Assembly: GCA_021292165.1 (NCBI GenBank)
Contig: CM037880.1
Location: 208,098,255-208,162,254 of the forward strand
Source: Shinisaurus crocodilurus
Lineage: Eukaryota > Chordata > Lepidosauria > Squamata > Shinisauridae
Direction of reading: 5' to 3'
DNA: 64,000 bases
Both the position numbers and the translations under genes were made by a program. Shown one piece after another: positions 45,050-56,733 of the stretch. The notes beneath the pieces are model-generated. The model was not told the DNA's origin and ran no database searches. It saw only the letters and a list, made by a program, of their open reading frames with translations. Each line of letters begins with the position of its first letter. The first letter of the stretch is position 1.

Positions 45050-45209
45050 TGCTTTCTTTTTAATTTTTTTTATTAAAATAATGAGAAATATACAAAATAA
45101 ATAACTCCTCTTCATACATAACTGCTAATACATAAATTCAAACCAATGAAAATAAGGAGTATGGCTGAATGCTATTCTGGAATTTATCATTCAAAATTGG
45201 TTTAATTAA

Positions 45210-45449
45210 TTTATTTATTTATTATATTTATACCTCACCTTTTTTCCGGCAAGGAACCCAAGGCGGCTTACATAATCCTCCTCCTCCTCCTTCGTTTTAT
45301 CCTCACAAACAACCCTGTGAGGTAGGTTAGGTTGAGAGTCAGTGACTGGCCCAAAGTCACCCAGTGAGTTTCATGGCCGAGCAGGGACTAGAACCCAGAT
45401 CGCCCGAGTCCCAGTCCAACACTCTCACCACTACGCCGCACTGGCTCTC
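45210..45449 (-). mobile_element. tRNA-derived SINE, copy 4
   Basis: Reverse orientation: (TTTA)n, ACCTTTTTTCCGGCAAGGAA, CCAAGGCGGCTTACATAATC, reversed B-box GGGACTAGAACCC and head GCCGCACTGGCTC. Full length, with a tract of CCTCCTCCT. Confidence 0.85.
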
Positions 45450-45514
45450 AATAAATCCTTCTTTCAATAAACCTATTCTCAAACATCTGATTATCTCTTG
45501 CTTTTTATAATAAG

Positions 45515-45726
45515 CAGGGGAGGCTGGTGACTCCTGTGTCAATGGAACTCCTTATCCATTGCAGCTTTTATTCTGAGCTTTATAGGAGCTATCCATGGTG
45601 CTGTACTCCACCCCCAAAATAGGTTCACCACCATGGAGCACCATGAATAGCTCCTATAAATCTCAGAATAAAAGCTGCAATGGATAAGGAGCCCCACTGA
45701 CATAGGGGAGTCACCAGCCTCCCTTG
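45515..45726. mobile_element. foldback MITE (AGGCTGGTGGCTCC family), copy 2, with target duplication
   Basis: 212 bp, ends CAGGGGAGGCTGGTGACTCC and GGAGTCACCAGCCTCCCTTG. Flanks ATAATAAG (45507-45514) and ATAATATG (45727-45734) match in 7 of 8 positions, consistent with hAT. Inner arms pair CTTTTATTCTGAGCTTTATA with its near complement. Confidence 0.85.
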
Positions 45727-45734
45727 ATAATATG

Positions 45735-46070
45735 TCATTTCCATCATCAAAACAAATCAAAACATCCCATATCCTGAAAAAGCAATGGAAGACAATGGAA
45801 GAGCAATACTCTTTTTCAAATGTGATACAATAGAAAATTTAGCTGCTATTAACAGATCAATAGTGATCTTTACATCAGTGATTTCTATACACACTTTTAA
45901 AACCCAGAAATATCCTTAATAATATATCCATTGGTATTTTATAACCCTTTATAAGCTTATTATGATGCAGAATCAAAATCCAATATGATTTTATTTAGGT
46001 TTCAAAAATATCCATATAGTCCACACCTTGCCAGCATTTCTCATGAGTCACATTATCCACATGCTTGTCA
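45735..46070 (-). mobile_element. possible L1-type 3' region, degraded
   Basis: A-rich/T-rich phrases such as TTGATAATATGTC...ATCCTTAATAATATATCCAT resemble reversed LINE 3' sequence; 45050-45200 may be its continuation across the SINE and MITE. No protein motif survives. Confidence 0.25.
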
Positions 46071-46079
46071 ACACTCGCA

Positions 46080-46530
46080 AAGAACTCTAAAGAGTTAGCA
46101 AGACAAGAAGCCATGTTGATTCTCCTTCAGTAAGACCTGCCCTTTTATATGCATGTTAATCCTATCTTTAATAATGCTTTCCACTAATTTACTGAGAACA
46201 GAAGTTGAACTAACCCACAATTGGACAGACTCAGGCGTGTGGGATCTACTTTGGTTTTTTCCTAGAACCCTAAAGTCCACCATCTGGAACCAGATGCAAA
46301 ATAGTTGCTTAGGCAGGCAGATGCACGCTAAGAATCAAGGAACAGGATGTCTCTGAGTACGTGCTCTGCCGAGGAATTTGTGATCAGTACCAGAACCAAC
46401 TTCTCTATAATCTCCTTATCATCCTTTAGTATGCATTTAACCCCCTTCCAACCACTTCACCAAGCAGTTTCCTGCTTCTGGTATATTTACAGATTTTTTT
46501 AAAAAAATGTTGGCCTTCATGTTGTTAGTG
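46080..46530 (-). mobile_element. CR1/L3-type LINE fragment
   Basis: The minus frame retains KLVESIIKDRINMHIKGQVL then LKENQHGF (46185-46110), the conserved region seen also at about 51990-51890. Reversed text matching 52325-52440 follows to the right after a deletion. Pseudogenic. Confidence 0.7.
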
Positions 46531-46982
46531 ATATTCATCTCAAAACCTTTTTTTTTCTTTTTGGCATTCCTTATTGTCTGTTTGCATTTCTTTTGCACAC
46601 ATGTATATTCTGTTTGGTTACATGATGCATCCAGGGCAGCTGGGAACCATGGGAACTCAGTTTTCCATGGCTACCAGTTTCCCTGATACATTACACATTC
46701 ATGGCTCCACCTTGAGAGTGATAGCCTGCTATGGCCTTCAGGCAGTTTCTGGTAAGCAATATGCCATGGAAGAAGTCCCTTTACAGCCTGAACCATGCAC
46801 TGTAGCAGGGCCTAGGCCTCCAGGCCCTGGCACGTGCTGATGATTGGCATCTAGCAGGGACTGGAGGCATCTAAGGGGCTGTCTGTAGTTGATCCTGAAT
46901 GGAACTATAGGATGGATCTTCACATTCCCTATTTTGGAATTCACAAGACATTCTAATGCACATGGAACTGTGGGTCAGAGAC

Positions 46983-47006
46983 TGTGTGTGTGTGTGTGTG
47001 TGTGTG
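46983..47006. repeat. (TG)12 microsatellite near a splice acceptor
   Basis: Uninterrupted TG run ending 65 bases before the CSMD3 exon at 47072. Confidence 0.95.
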
Positions 47007-47071
47007 ATTTTTGATGAAATGAAAAGTGTGATGTTATGAAGGAGCCATAAAACTGATTCCTTCTTTTACAG

Positions 47072-47193
47072 TAAAGACTTGTGGATCTAATCTTCAGGGA
47101 CCCGGAGGCACATTCACATCTCCCAACTTTCCTTTCCAGTATGACAGTAATGCACAGTGTGTTTGGGTTATCACAGCTATCAATCCAAATAAG
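47072..47193 (+). CDS. CSMD3: CSMD3 exon: N-terminal part of a CUB domain
   Basis: A 122-bp internal exon between acceptor CCTTCTTTTACAG and donor GTAAGT. TA completes the valine codon begun at 14100; 40 codons follow and end in frame (phase 0). The peptide starts KTCGSNLQGPGGTFTSPNFP and continues to ITAINPNK. It shows the first CUB cysteine, the SPNFP motif after the first strand, and the second cysteine in NAQCVWVI, all in normal CUB positions. It directly follows a Sushi domain as in all CSMD proteins, and is probably the third CUB domain (inference). The rest of the CUB domain must be encoded beyond the window. A branch-point-like ACTGAT lies at about 47052. Intact, no stop. Confidence 0.9.
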
Positions 47194-47206
47194 GTAAGTT
47201 CAAATT

Positions 47207-48480
47207 TGATAATGTTTTAAAAACCAATATCAAATAACAATAGTCATAGTCAGAAGGTTTTAAAATTTAATATGACTTAGATATGCATATATGTATATTA
47301 TAGAGATGTTACACTGATCATCTCTAGAATTCTGCAGCATTGCTGTGGTTGGGGGAGGGGTGGAATTGGAAGCTGTAGGAGATGGTGAATGGGGCAAGAA
47401 ATCACTTTCTCTTTGGACTCATCATAGTAGCAATTAATTGTGTTTGATCATCATATTTAAATGGTTTAAGGCTTTGACTTCACTGTATATTCTTTACCCC
47501 TATCTACTTTAGTGGAATGCCATGGTAGTTACTCTCCAAGGACAAATCCATACATTAGAGTTAGCAATATATCATGGGTTTTGCTTCGGGGGTAGTCTTG
47601 CATCACTAACTAAGCTAGTTCTGCTTGGCATGCTCCAGAGATAACATATTGGCTCAGGGGTAGAAATAAAGTAGATGTACAAATAAGGTTGATACAAAAG
47701 CATTCTTAAGTGTAACTTTACCATTTTCCCCCTGAATCATCTGTGTCTCATTTTTGAATAATATATATTTCTTTTTAATTGAATGAGCGAGTCACAATAG
47801 GCCAATAGACCAGTCTTTAGCAGACAGAAATTAGAAAAGACAATACTGCAATATAAGGTATGAACACTATTTTCATGTAACGTTAAGGAGAAGTACAATT
47901 TCAATCCCACCCTTTAAAAAAAAGAGAAACAAAAAAGATTATAAAACAGATACATGAAATAACATATATAAAACAGGGGGAAATATAAGGTCTAAGGACA
48001 GATATGGTCTTGAAATTTGCAATTCTAAAACATTACAAACAAAATCAATTCCCCCTAATAAATGTATCTCTTTACTAATTTGTGTGGTTCTTATACAAGT
48101 TAATTTCATCATTTTTAAAAATCATCCAAATTTTAATAAACCATTCTGAAACAGAACATTCCTTTGTAGGATTCATCAACAATATTTTTTAAGATAACAC
48201 AATAGAAAGATAGTTTCTATTTCATCATCATCCTCAGCCTTAGGCATTTTGTCATGTGATGGTAGCAAGCCAAGTCTACACAGATGCACACAGCCCTACT
48301 GAAGGTTGCTGCATCCTGCTAGAGATCCTCCCCTGGTCCTTTTGTACCTCTCATGAACCCAGTGCCCCATGTCCCAGTGAGCTACTACTGCTCATGTACC
48401 TGCCTCTGGTCCTACTTGATACACACCTGTATTTTCCCACAGCTCCTAGGATGATCAGAATCCCCTGTTTATTGATGATT
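47207..48480. other. intronic sequence, nothing firmly recognised
   Basis: 47770-48240 is A/T-rich with phrases like TTTTAATAAACCATTCTGAA and may be an old reversed L1 3' end. No coding motif. Confidence 0.3.
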
Positions 48481-48486
48481 CAGTCT

Positions 48487-48775
48487 TTGGGCTGGTTCAC
48501 ATGCAACAATAAGCTTACTGGGAATGAGCAAGTGGGCTGGTGCATGCTGCCCAATCACTTCCATTTGGCATCTCCTGCCAGTAGGAGCTGATAAACAACC
48601 CAAGTTTGCTTAGCATTTGGTCCAAACAGGAATCCCTAGCTTCTTAATCTCTAAACAAGCCAGAATCATAAGCTAAGAACTGTTTAGCTGGTCCCACTGG
48701 CAGGAGGATCCAGGCAGGAACGATCAGACAGTGTGCACTAGCCTGCTTGCTCAAACTGGCCCTTTGTCTTTGTGA
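48487..48775. mobile_element. candidate foldback element (GGTTCACATG group)
   Basis: GGGCTGGTTCACATGCAACA at the left and ACTGGCAGGAGGATCC / CTGCCAGTAGGAGCTG internal opposed blocks. 58500-58737 shares GGTGCATGCTGCCCAAT and CCCACTGGCAGGAGGA. Boundaries uncertain. Confidence 0.45.
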
Positions 48776-48977
48776 GAATACCATAACACCCATGATGGTT
48801 CCTTCACTGGTTTCTGTGTCTGAGTGGTAGAAGCATGTTCACAAATGTGGCCCTGGAAATAGAAACTCTGTTTATCTATTGCTGTGGGAAAAATGCAGTC
48901 TCCTGCAAAGTACTTCCCTAAATAGTTAAAATGCAGTTATCAGAAGTATCAACCATGTTCCCAATGGTACCCATTTT

Positions 48978-49031
48978 ATTGCCTGATCCTATGCATGTTT
49001 CTCAGGAGTAAGTCCAACTAATGGAACCTAT
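48978..49031. mobile_element. short inverted-repeat MITE (AATCCTAT family), copy 8
   Basis: GATCCTATGCATGTTTCTCA then GGAGTAAGTCC: left half only. Confidence 0.4.
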
Positions 49032-49229
49032 TCACTCTGGAAGTGGCTTCCAAAACTTAATATAAACACAAGTCACAATAATAAAACAATACACTTAAGT
49101 ACAAAATCGACCATTAATTTCAAAAAACAGCTAAAAACAAAAAATATAGTTTGCAAAATTCATAAAATAACTCTGATAGGGTTCTTAACAATTTAATGGA
49201 AATATATATCAATTAATGTTGATTACTAA

Positions 49230-49375
49230 TTAAGCTTCAGAGCACTATGTGTTTGTTTTTAGAGCACCCTCAATTATTTGGCATAATTGTCAATTTGTAT
49301 GGACTTTTCTTTGACTATACTGTATTTATGATGGCCTTTGGCTACACAGTAAAGCTTCAATCACTGAGGTGACAA
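49230..49375 (+). mobile_element. LINE 3' tail related to 37560-42840
   Basis: ATGATGGCCTTTGGCTACAC then AGTAAAGCTTCAATCACTG parallels the GTGATGGCCATTGGCTATAA then ACAATAAAATTCTG end at 42795-42830. 5' truncated, no coding part. Confidence 0.55.
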
Positions 49376-49991
49376 GTATTGACTCATTACGAGAGTCAGC
49401 TTGCACAAAGAGCTTTGATGAAGTGTTCAACAAATTCTTTTGTGTATAAGGTTATTAGAAGAGTCAGGTGGGCTAAGCATCTTGAAAAAATGCCAGAAAA
49501 AACAAAACTAAAGCCACAACTAATTATTTCATTTTCCACTGCATATAATTAACTCCTTTATTGACTATAGTGTTCATTCTATAAACATGGTTTCAAATTA
49601 CTTCTCACCTCAGTATGTGCTTCAATGAAGGAGTAACTAACTGTATGCTCTAACCCACAGAATACAGTCATTTTTAAGGAAAAGTTAGTTCACACAATTA
49701 TTTTAGTGTACACATTCATACACTCAGCCCCTTCACACTGAAGAACACATTGGGACAAAGTTGTAACATTTGGAAATAAGGCATCCTGAATGAATGATAT
49801 GAATGCATCAATTTAAAAAAAACCCAATAATTTGTTATACAAATAAACTACTTACAAAGTACAATAAGCTTTGCTTTCTGGAAAACAGCAAAATGCCTAA
49901 TGTTAATGAAATATTTATGTCTCCAAAACACATCTGGGGTAGACATGTTAGGGTGGGTGGGAAAATGTCACTTCTCTCAGACACACACACA

Positions 49992-50413
49992 GGCCCGGTT
50001 CGCATGTCACAACAACCCAGGGCTTTTTAAAACCCTAAGCTGTTGTGAATGAAGCAAGAGTGAGACAGCATGCCAGTTCCTTCTCCATGTTCCTGATTGC
50101 TCCCACTGATCGCTTCTCCAGGGACACCCTTTCTGTGGATTGTTAAGTGTGTCATGTGAACTTGGATTTATGGGTTGTTGAGGGAGAGGGTTTCACCATT
50201 GGTTACAACTTGGGGTTGTTTCTCCCCCAGCAACTCAGAAATCCCAGTTCACATGTCACATTTAACAACCCAGGGACAGAGCATCCCTGGGTTGTTTTGC
50301 TTCTCCTGCTTGCAGCAGACATGAGGAACCAGCATGCTCACTCACTCCCACTTGGTTCACAACAACCTAGGTTTAAAAAACAACCTGTTTTGTTGTGACA
50401 TGCGAACTAGATC
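49992..50413. mobile_element. foldback element (GGTTCGCATGTCACAAC ends)
   Basis: About 420 bp. Left end GGCCCGGTTCGCATGTCACA, right end TTGTGACATGCGAACTAG: opposed for about 20 bp. AACAACCCAGGG and CCCTGGGTTGTT recur inside. The flanks are CA-repeat sequence, so a target duplication cannot be judged. Confidence 0.7.
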
Positions 50414-51289
50414 ATAGACACACTCACACACACACATATACATACAAACCCAAGAAAAACTAGCTTGAGAGATTTAAGCTGACGAGTTTCTCATATAGCG
50501 AAAACAAGGAGCTGAAAAATGAAACAGTGGCACTGACTATATTAATCTGTGATTTATTGCCGATAGGACAGAAATGCCCAATTCTGCTACTACTTTTATG
50601 AGTACTCCTTTAAAGGCAGGCCATAAAGTGGATACTGACGCAAGCTCTCAGAACTTTTTCTATTAATTTTGGTTCAGAATTCTACAGAGACAGCAGTTTT
50701 TAAGATCCAAGAACTAGTTTAGATGTTTTATTTATCTGGGGTTTCTCAGTGGTACATCAGGATGTGCCAGACAGCATAATGTTTTTGATGACTTCAGCAA
50801 TGTTACATTAGGAATAGGGTAATTCTCTGGCAACTTACATTGGATTTCGACAAGTGTAATAAAACATTTCGAATTGTAAAGTGTTGATATACCTTTGTTT
50901 ATGAGTAAGGTGAGGTTTGTATTCATCTTCAAAGGGAACTTGTATTCTAGTAAACATTTAAAAACAATTCAATGTGACTTGTTTAATGTACAAATTCTGA
51001 TGTTTCAAAAGTTATACATTACACAAGGGCCTGCTTTAGATGATCTAGAAAACACTTCTAGAGGAAGAGTACGTCATCATTAGTCTTCCCATTTCCATTT
51101 CCAGATAGTATGCATAGGAAGAAGATGCATACTGTTACCTTGTTTGCTCAGGACATGTGTCTCTAAACATATCTGCATACTACTTCTCCATGTTCTTGGA
51201 AAAATCCCTTCAGGGACATGAACACTTGGGATAATTGAGCTCAAAAATTGTATGCTAGGGCAAAAACTCTATTCAATGTGATCCTGGAC
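50414..51289. other. intronic sequence, nothing recognised
   Basis: AT-rich, with a short (AC)n at about 50416-50436. Small open frames lack motifs. Confidence 0.35.
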
Positions 51290-53592
51290 CTATTCCACTG
51301 GATGACAATTTGATGTTAGTCCTGTGGAGCTTGGTTTTGGTTGGCCCTACTAGCATGCAAACCAGCATCCAAAGGAGGCAAGGAGGGGTAACATTTATAT
51401 TGCTTAGTCTGCACAGAGGAGCACCCTCTTAGGTTACTCAGGGATTCTCCCAGTTTGGAGAGATTCTTCTGGAGCTCCTCACAGTCCCTTTTTGTTTTAA
51501 CTGCCCTAAATAATATGGTGTCATCAGCAAACTTGACTACCTCACTGCTCACTCCTAATTTCAGATAATTTATGAACAAGTTGAAAAGCACTGGTCCGAA
51601 TACAGATCCCTTGGGAGCCCACTGTTTACATCCCTCCATTAGGAGAATTTACCATTTATCCCTACTCTCTGCTTTCTGTTCTTTACCCAATTACTGCTCC
51701 ATAAGAGGACCTCTCCTCTTAATCCATTACTGTTAAGCTTGCTCTGGAGTCTTTGGTGAGGGACTTTATTACTTAGACTTTTGGAAGTCTAAGTAAACAA
51801 TGTCTACCAGATCACCCCTCTCTTCATGTTTATTGACACTCTAAAAGAACTCTGAAAGGTTAATGAGAGAGCACTTACCTTTGTAGAAGCCATGTTGATT
51901 CTTTTTCAGCAGGGCTTGCCCTTCTATATGCCTACTAATTTTATCTTTAATAATGCTTTCAACCAATTTACCCAGAACAGATGTTAAGCCAACTGGCTTG
52001 TAATTTCCTGGATCCCCCTGAGTCCTTTTTTGCAAATTGGTATTACATTAGCCATTGTACAGTCCTCTGGTACAGAGGCTGATCTTAGGGACATGTTACA
52101 TATTTTTGTTAGAAGATCTGAAATTTCACGTTTGAGTTCATTAAGAAACCTAGGATGGATACCATCCAGGCCTGTTGATTTATTAACTTACAGTTTGTCA
52201 ATAAGGTTGAGAACTTCACCTTTTGTCACCACTATTTGCCTCAGTTCCTCAGACTTCCCTCCTGAAAACATCAATTCAGGTATCTGTCCTATATCTTTTC
52301 CAGTGAAGACTAAATGAAAAGAATTCATTTAGCTTTTCCGCAATCTCCTTATCCTCCTTTAGTACTCCTTTAACTCCATTGTCATCCAATGGTCCAACTG
52401 CCTCGCTAGGTGGTTTCCTGCTTCTGATATATTTAAAGAATTCATTGTTGTTGGCCTTGATATTGGTAGCAATATGCTCCTCAAAATGCTTTTTTGCATT
52501 TCTTCTTGTTCGCTTGCATCTCCTTTGTGCAAGTTTGTGCCTCCTGTTGTTCTCTTCATTTGGGCAAGACTTCCATTTTCTTCTTTGACACTGCTTGTTA
52601 ACCATGCTGGTGACCTCTTGGAGTTGGTGTTACCTTTCCTAAACTGTGGTATACATTCTAGCTGAGCTTGTATTATTTTGGTTTTGAGTAACTTCCAAAC
52701 ATTTTGAACCTTCTTGATGCCCCCTTTCAACTTCCTTTTTACCTCCCTCATTTGAGATAATTTTTTTCTTTTTTTGAAGTCAAATGTGACTGAGTTGGTC
52801 TTCCTTGGCAATTTTCCACTTCAATATATATTAAATCTGATAGCACTGTGGTCACTGTTTCCAATTGTTCTGACAACACTCACATCTCGTACTGGGTCCT
52901 GGGTGGCACCACTTAGGATTAAATCCAGGTTGCCTCCCCTCTGCTCAGTTCCATGATCAACTGTTCTAAGCCAGTCATTTAGGACACTGAGAAATTTAAT
53001 ATTCTTTGTAATGACTGGAACACACATTCATCCAGTCAGTGTGGGGGTAATTGATCCAGGGGATGATAGCATGTTCCTAGTACTAAATTACTTTTGGTGC
53101 CCGGTATTGTCACCCACAGCACTTCTATGGAGGAGTCTACCCCTTTTTCTAGTCTGCTTGACTCTATGCCCTCTGTGATGTACAAAGCAACACCTCTTCC
53201 AGTACGCCCTGCACTGCCTTTCCTTTAGAGTTTATATTCAGAGATGACCGTATCCCACTGGTTCTCTCTGTTCCACCAGGTTTCTGTAATGCCCAATGTG
53301 TCTAGGTTCGCCTTTAAAACAGGCACTCCAATTCTCCCATTTTGGCTTGGAGGCTTCTAGAATTTGCATAGAAACACCTATACACAGTGTCACTCCCCAG
53401 CTGTCTCTGGCATGCACATTTTCTGCTATGGCACTTAGGCCTCTTTGACTGGTTATCATGTTTCACCATATGCTCCCGGGCTATTCCCTCCTTGTCTCCA
53501 TTTGGGCAATCAGAAACATTTTCATCTTCTTCCATTAGGGGTGATTCATCCTGAACTGGATGCTTCCCAGCTCCTGGTGGCTTTCCCCCTGT
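51290..53592 (-). mobile_element. CR1/L3-type LINE, endonuclease and reverse transcriptase, inactive
   Basis: Minus-strand order from 53592 leftwards: endonuclease start YRCFYANSRSLQAKMGELE (about 53395), endonuclease end GNSDHSAIRFNIY (about 52850), linker around KTKIIQAQLECIPQF, then KAFEEH-type spacer (KKHFEEHIATNIKANNNEFF at about 52480), reverse transcriptase GDPGNYKPVGLTSVLGKLVE (about 52010), KNQHGF, GSVFGPVLFNLFINYL, and the active site KFADDTILF (about 51530). The 3' third of the enzyme and UTR are missing or replaced after about 51430. Frames are split by shifts and stops. CR1 versus L3 is not resolved here. Confidence 0.8.
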
Positions 53593-53897
53593 GTTTAGTT
53601 TAAAAGCTCCTTTAAAAAAAATAAAATAAAAAAAAATAAACCGAATTCCACATAGGACTATCCTGTGGTTCTGCCTATCATATTTTCACTGTGGGGCTGG
53701 AAGACAGGGTCAAGAGGCCTTATACAGATAACTTAGTACAGACCAGTGGTAGATGGTGCCTATTCTGGCTGGTGGGGTGGAGGGCAGGTCACTGGAAAAA
53801 GGCAGAGCCAAGGGGTCATCATAAGTGGAGCCATTCTTTAAGGCATAACGCAAAGAACAGCAAAGGAACATTTAGAAAAATGAAAACCAGTGTATTG
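53593..53897. other. A-rich stretch and unrecognised sequence
   Basis: 53610-53640 is A-rich (AAAAAAAATAAAATAAAAA). The rest shows no bounded repeat. Confidence 0.3.
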
Positions 53898-54075
53898 AGC
53901 ACCAGTATAGTGCAGTAGTTAGTGTGTTAGATTTGGACCAGGAAGTTGTGAGTTCAAACGTCCAGTCAGTCACTCACTCACTTTGTGATCTTGGACCAGT
54001 CACAGTCTCACAGCCATAAGTCCATGTATGTATGGCTCTGAACTACTCGGTAGAAATTTGGGTTGTAAATATGTT
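53898..54075 (+). mobile_element. tRNA-related SINE, different subfamily
   Basis: GCACCAGTATAGTGCAGTAG, B-box-like GTGAGTTCAAACGTCC, then TGTGATCTTGGACCAGTCAC and GGGTTGTAAATATGTTAAC. The layout resembles the other SINEs, but the head and tail sequences differ and there is no AATAAA tail. Confidence 0.6.
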
Positions 54076-55546
54076 AACAATTTACTTTGTGGTGTAGAAG
54101 AACTACAGTTCCTTCTTCCTGCTCTTCTGTTGCAATAGCTAATCAGTACAGACACACAGTGGCAGGTGGAAGGTTAATCCCCATTGGCACAGATAAGATT
54201 TTCAACAAGCTTCCTGCTTAGACTCACCACATCTTTGGTGTACTTTTGCCCTTCTGATTTAGCAGTCTTCTTCATCTTAACCCTTCCCTCCCTTGTTGCA
54301 GTCCTAAGGAAAATCCCTCTTCTGAACCGAGTATTTTGCATTGGGATAAATTCTCCCCAGGACTGGTGCAGGGGAAGAAAGGGTTAGATTCCGCCTCCAT
54401 TCCCTCCCCAATAGCATTAGTTTTCACCCCAAATTATGCAATTCACATTTTAAAAAACCTGCACGTTAGATGCTAAGGTGCATTGTCACGTGTAATTTGG
54501 CCTAAGACTAAGAATTCTTTTTCAGTGCTGCATGGCTGCAGTGATATCTGAGCATCACAGAGATCTCATCTTTGATTCCAAGAAAGCATTACAACTGTGC
54601 TAGTGTCTCCTGAACTTGCATTGTTAACCAGACATACGATTCATTCATTTTGCAAACCCTACTACTTGTAGTGGAGCAGAAACAGAGCCTGGGATATAAT
54701 ATACAAGGAACGTAGGCCTTTTTGCTCAGGTAAAAAGGGCATGAAAGGCTACAAGATTTGCTTACAATTTTCTTTTAAGCCACTTTTGTCAGTTCCATTT
54801 TTTACCTATTTACCAAGTGTTTCAAATAAATGCCTGTTCCTAATGAAAGACAATTTCTCAAGAAATTGTCTGTGCTGGTAACAATGTAAGGAATTATTGA
54901 TCTCATAGCAAATGTTTAAAGCATGGTCAGAGTGACTGCAATGACTTTCATATCAGTTTCTCTGGTTAAGAGGCAAAGAAGGGAAATAAAAGCTAACTGT
55001 GGAGGAGGAATCTTGTGGGTAGGAGTCAAATACTGACTCTTACTGATTGCAAGGCAGAAAGGCCCGAGATATCAGCAATGTTTTCAATGTTACTTTCAGA
55101 ATTTTTGCATTCTCTCTCTTGTTTTGGTGGTGGAAAATAATTTGTGGTTACTAAGAATGATGACTCCTACACAATTTCAGCAGTTGTTTATGGCCACATC
55201 TGCAAGATTCCTTGGAACACCTTTTGCCCCCCAAAATGTTAAGGTGTCTTTGATTGATTGATTGCTTTGAGGAGGGAGGGAAGCAGAATGAGATTTGGAA
55301 TTTATAGTAATATTTTTTCTTATTCAGGGATACTCAGCTGAAGTCTACATTGTTATCCTTTGAGTGCCAGGCCAAGATCTTTCTATTATCCCAGCCCTTT
55401 TAATTGTTTAAATGTTTGAGTTTATCATTCTATAAATATTTTTGGCTGTTTTATGATATTGCATATTTTGTGAAGAATTGTTGAAGGTGCAGTATATAAA
55501 TTCCTAAAATAAAATTAATAATATTATTAATAAAATTAATAAAATT
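54076..55546. other. intronic sequence, nothing recognised
   Basis: 54440-54515 (TTTTAAAAAACCTGCACGTT then AGATGCTAAGGTGCATTGTC) may belong to a MITE. No coding motif and no clear boundaries elsewhere. Confidence 0.35.
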
Positions 55547-55630
55547 TTGTAAGCCGCCTTGGGTACCTTGCAGGAAAAAAGGCGGGGTATAAATATAATA
55601 AATAAATAAATAAATAAATAAAATAAAATA
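55547..55630 (+). mobile_element. SINE tail fragment
   Basis: TTGTAAGCCGCCTTGGGTAC, CTTGCAGGAAAAAAGGCGGG, then (AATA)n: the last third of the SINE at 7791-8039. Confidence 0.75.
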
Positions 55631-55861
55631 ACTTTCATATGCATATGTAGGCTAGGGATTAGTGTGGCAGTGTTTGGCATCCAGAGTCCCCAACCATAAC
55701 ACAGTAGGGGAGAGTGTGATTTGCAAGCCTAAACATTGTTTTTTTGTTTGTTGTTTTTATTGGGAAAACTTCTGGGGGGTGGGGTGGAGGAAGAATGGCT
55801 GCTTTCCTATGTGCACACAGATAGCTGAGAACCCAGCCTATATCTTCCATTTCCTCTCCAT

Positions 55862-56590
55862 GATCTTCCTCCTATGGCAAATGAATTTAACTGTTTTATT
55901 TGCAACACAACAACGAAAGAGAAAAAAAGAGAGGGAAAATACATATAAAACATATCAATACACAGTAACCATTAATGTCTCCCTTGATATAGTGGATGGG
56001 GGAGGCATTTCAAATATATATGCTAATATAAGCTGTCCATATATCAAAATAAGCATCCATACGACTTTGACGGTTGAAGGAGGTACACTCAAATGTAGCA
56101 AGAGCAGTGAGATCTTCAGTCCATTGAATGATAGGTGGTGGGTGTTTTTCCCTCCAAGCTTGAAGTAGAAGTTTCTTTGCAACTGTAAGGGCTCTCAGTA
56201 TCCACTTTTGCTGTCCATCTGTTAATCCCCACATCACAGGGATGTAATTTAAAAGTGCTTGAACACCTGCTATTATTTTAAAAACAAACAATAGAGCATT
56301 CTAATTCCTCATTCCATTAATCTCTGACCTTCGGAACATCTACTGACTTTGATAAACAGCTATTGCAGGCTTAGCTTTCTGTAAGGAACCAATTAATTCC
56401 TCCAACAGTGCAAGCATTGCTGAAGCACTCATGCGGATGTCTCATAGACTCCAACAAATGCTGAAGCTGAATGTACTGCCAACTAACACTAGACAGTAAA
56501 TGATATCTAATCCACAATACTGAAAATGATTTTAAAAAATCATAACCCAAAGAAATTAACTGATCAACCATATTAATTCCATTACCAGCC
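55862..56590 (-). mobile_element. L1-type LINE, ORF2 C-terminal fragment
   Basis: The minus frame 56291-56010 reads WGLTDGQQKWILRALTVAKK, LLLQAWREKHPPPIIQW and WTAYISIYI, the conserved C-terminal block of L1 ORF2 proteins (R-A-x-x-x-A-K ... W-K/R-x-K-x-P-P-x-I). The frame 56571-56371 upstream keeps WQYIQLQHLLES, also typical of L1. 5' truncated, no reverse transcriptase core. Confidence 0.75.
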
Positions 56591-56659
56591 CAATTGTGGC
56601 AAGAGATTCATCTTAGTACCTACTACAAATAACTGCCAAGCAAATGTCTGCAAAGCAAT

Positions 56660-56733
56660 TAGATCAGCTTTCCACAACCTGATGTCCTCCAGATGTTTTG
56701 GACTACAACTCCCAGGGTTCCAGACCATGAAAT
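56660..56733. mobile_element. foldback MITE (CAGCCTTCCCCAACC family), copy 3, left half
   Basis: CTTTCCACAACCTGATGTCC then TCCAGATGTTTTGGACTACA; cut short where the element at 56734 begins. Confidence 0.6.

Larger units (their letters stand above)
14101..47071 (+). other. CSMD3: CSMD3 intron, phase 1, 33.0 kb
   Basis: GT-AG intron separating a Sushi domain from the next CUB domain. The donor leaves G and the next exon supplies TA, giving valine. It is the transposon-rich part of the window and contains the only assembly gap (33811-33910), so its true length is uncertain. Confidence 0.85.

Noticed and set aside
55662..56168. A 168-codon plus-strand frame
   Set aside because: It lies antisense to the L1 ORF2 C-terminal fragment and has no domain of its own.
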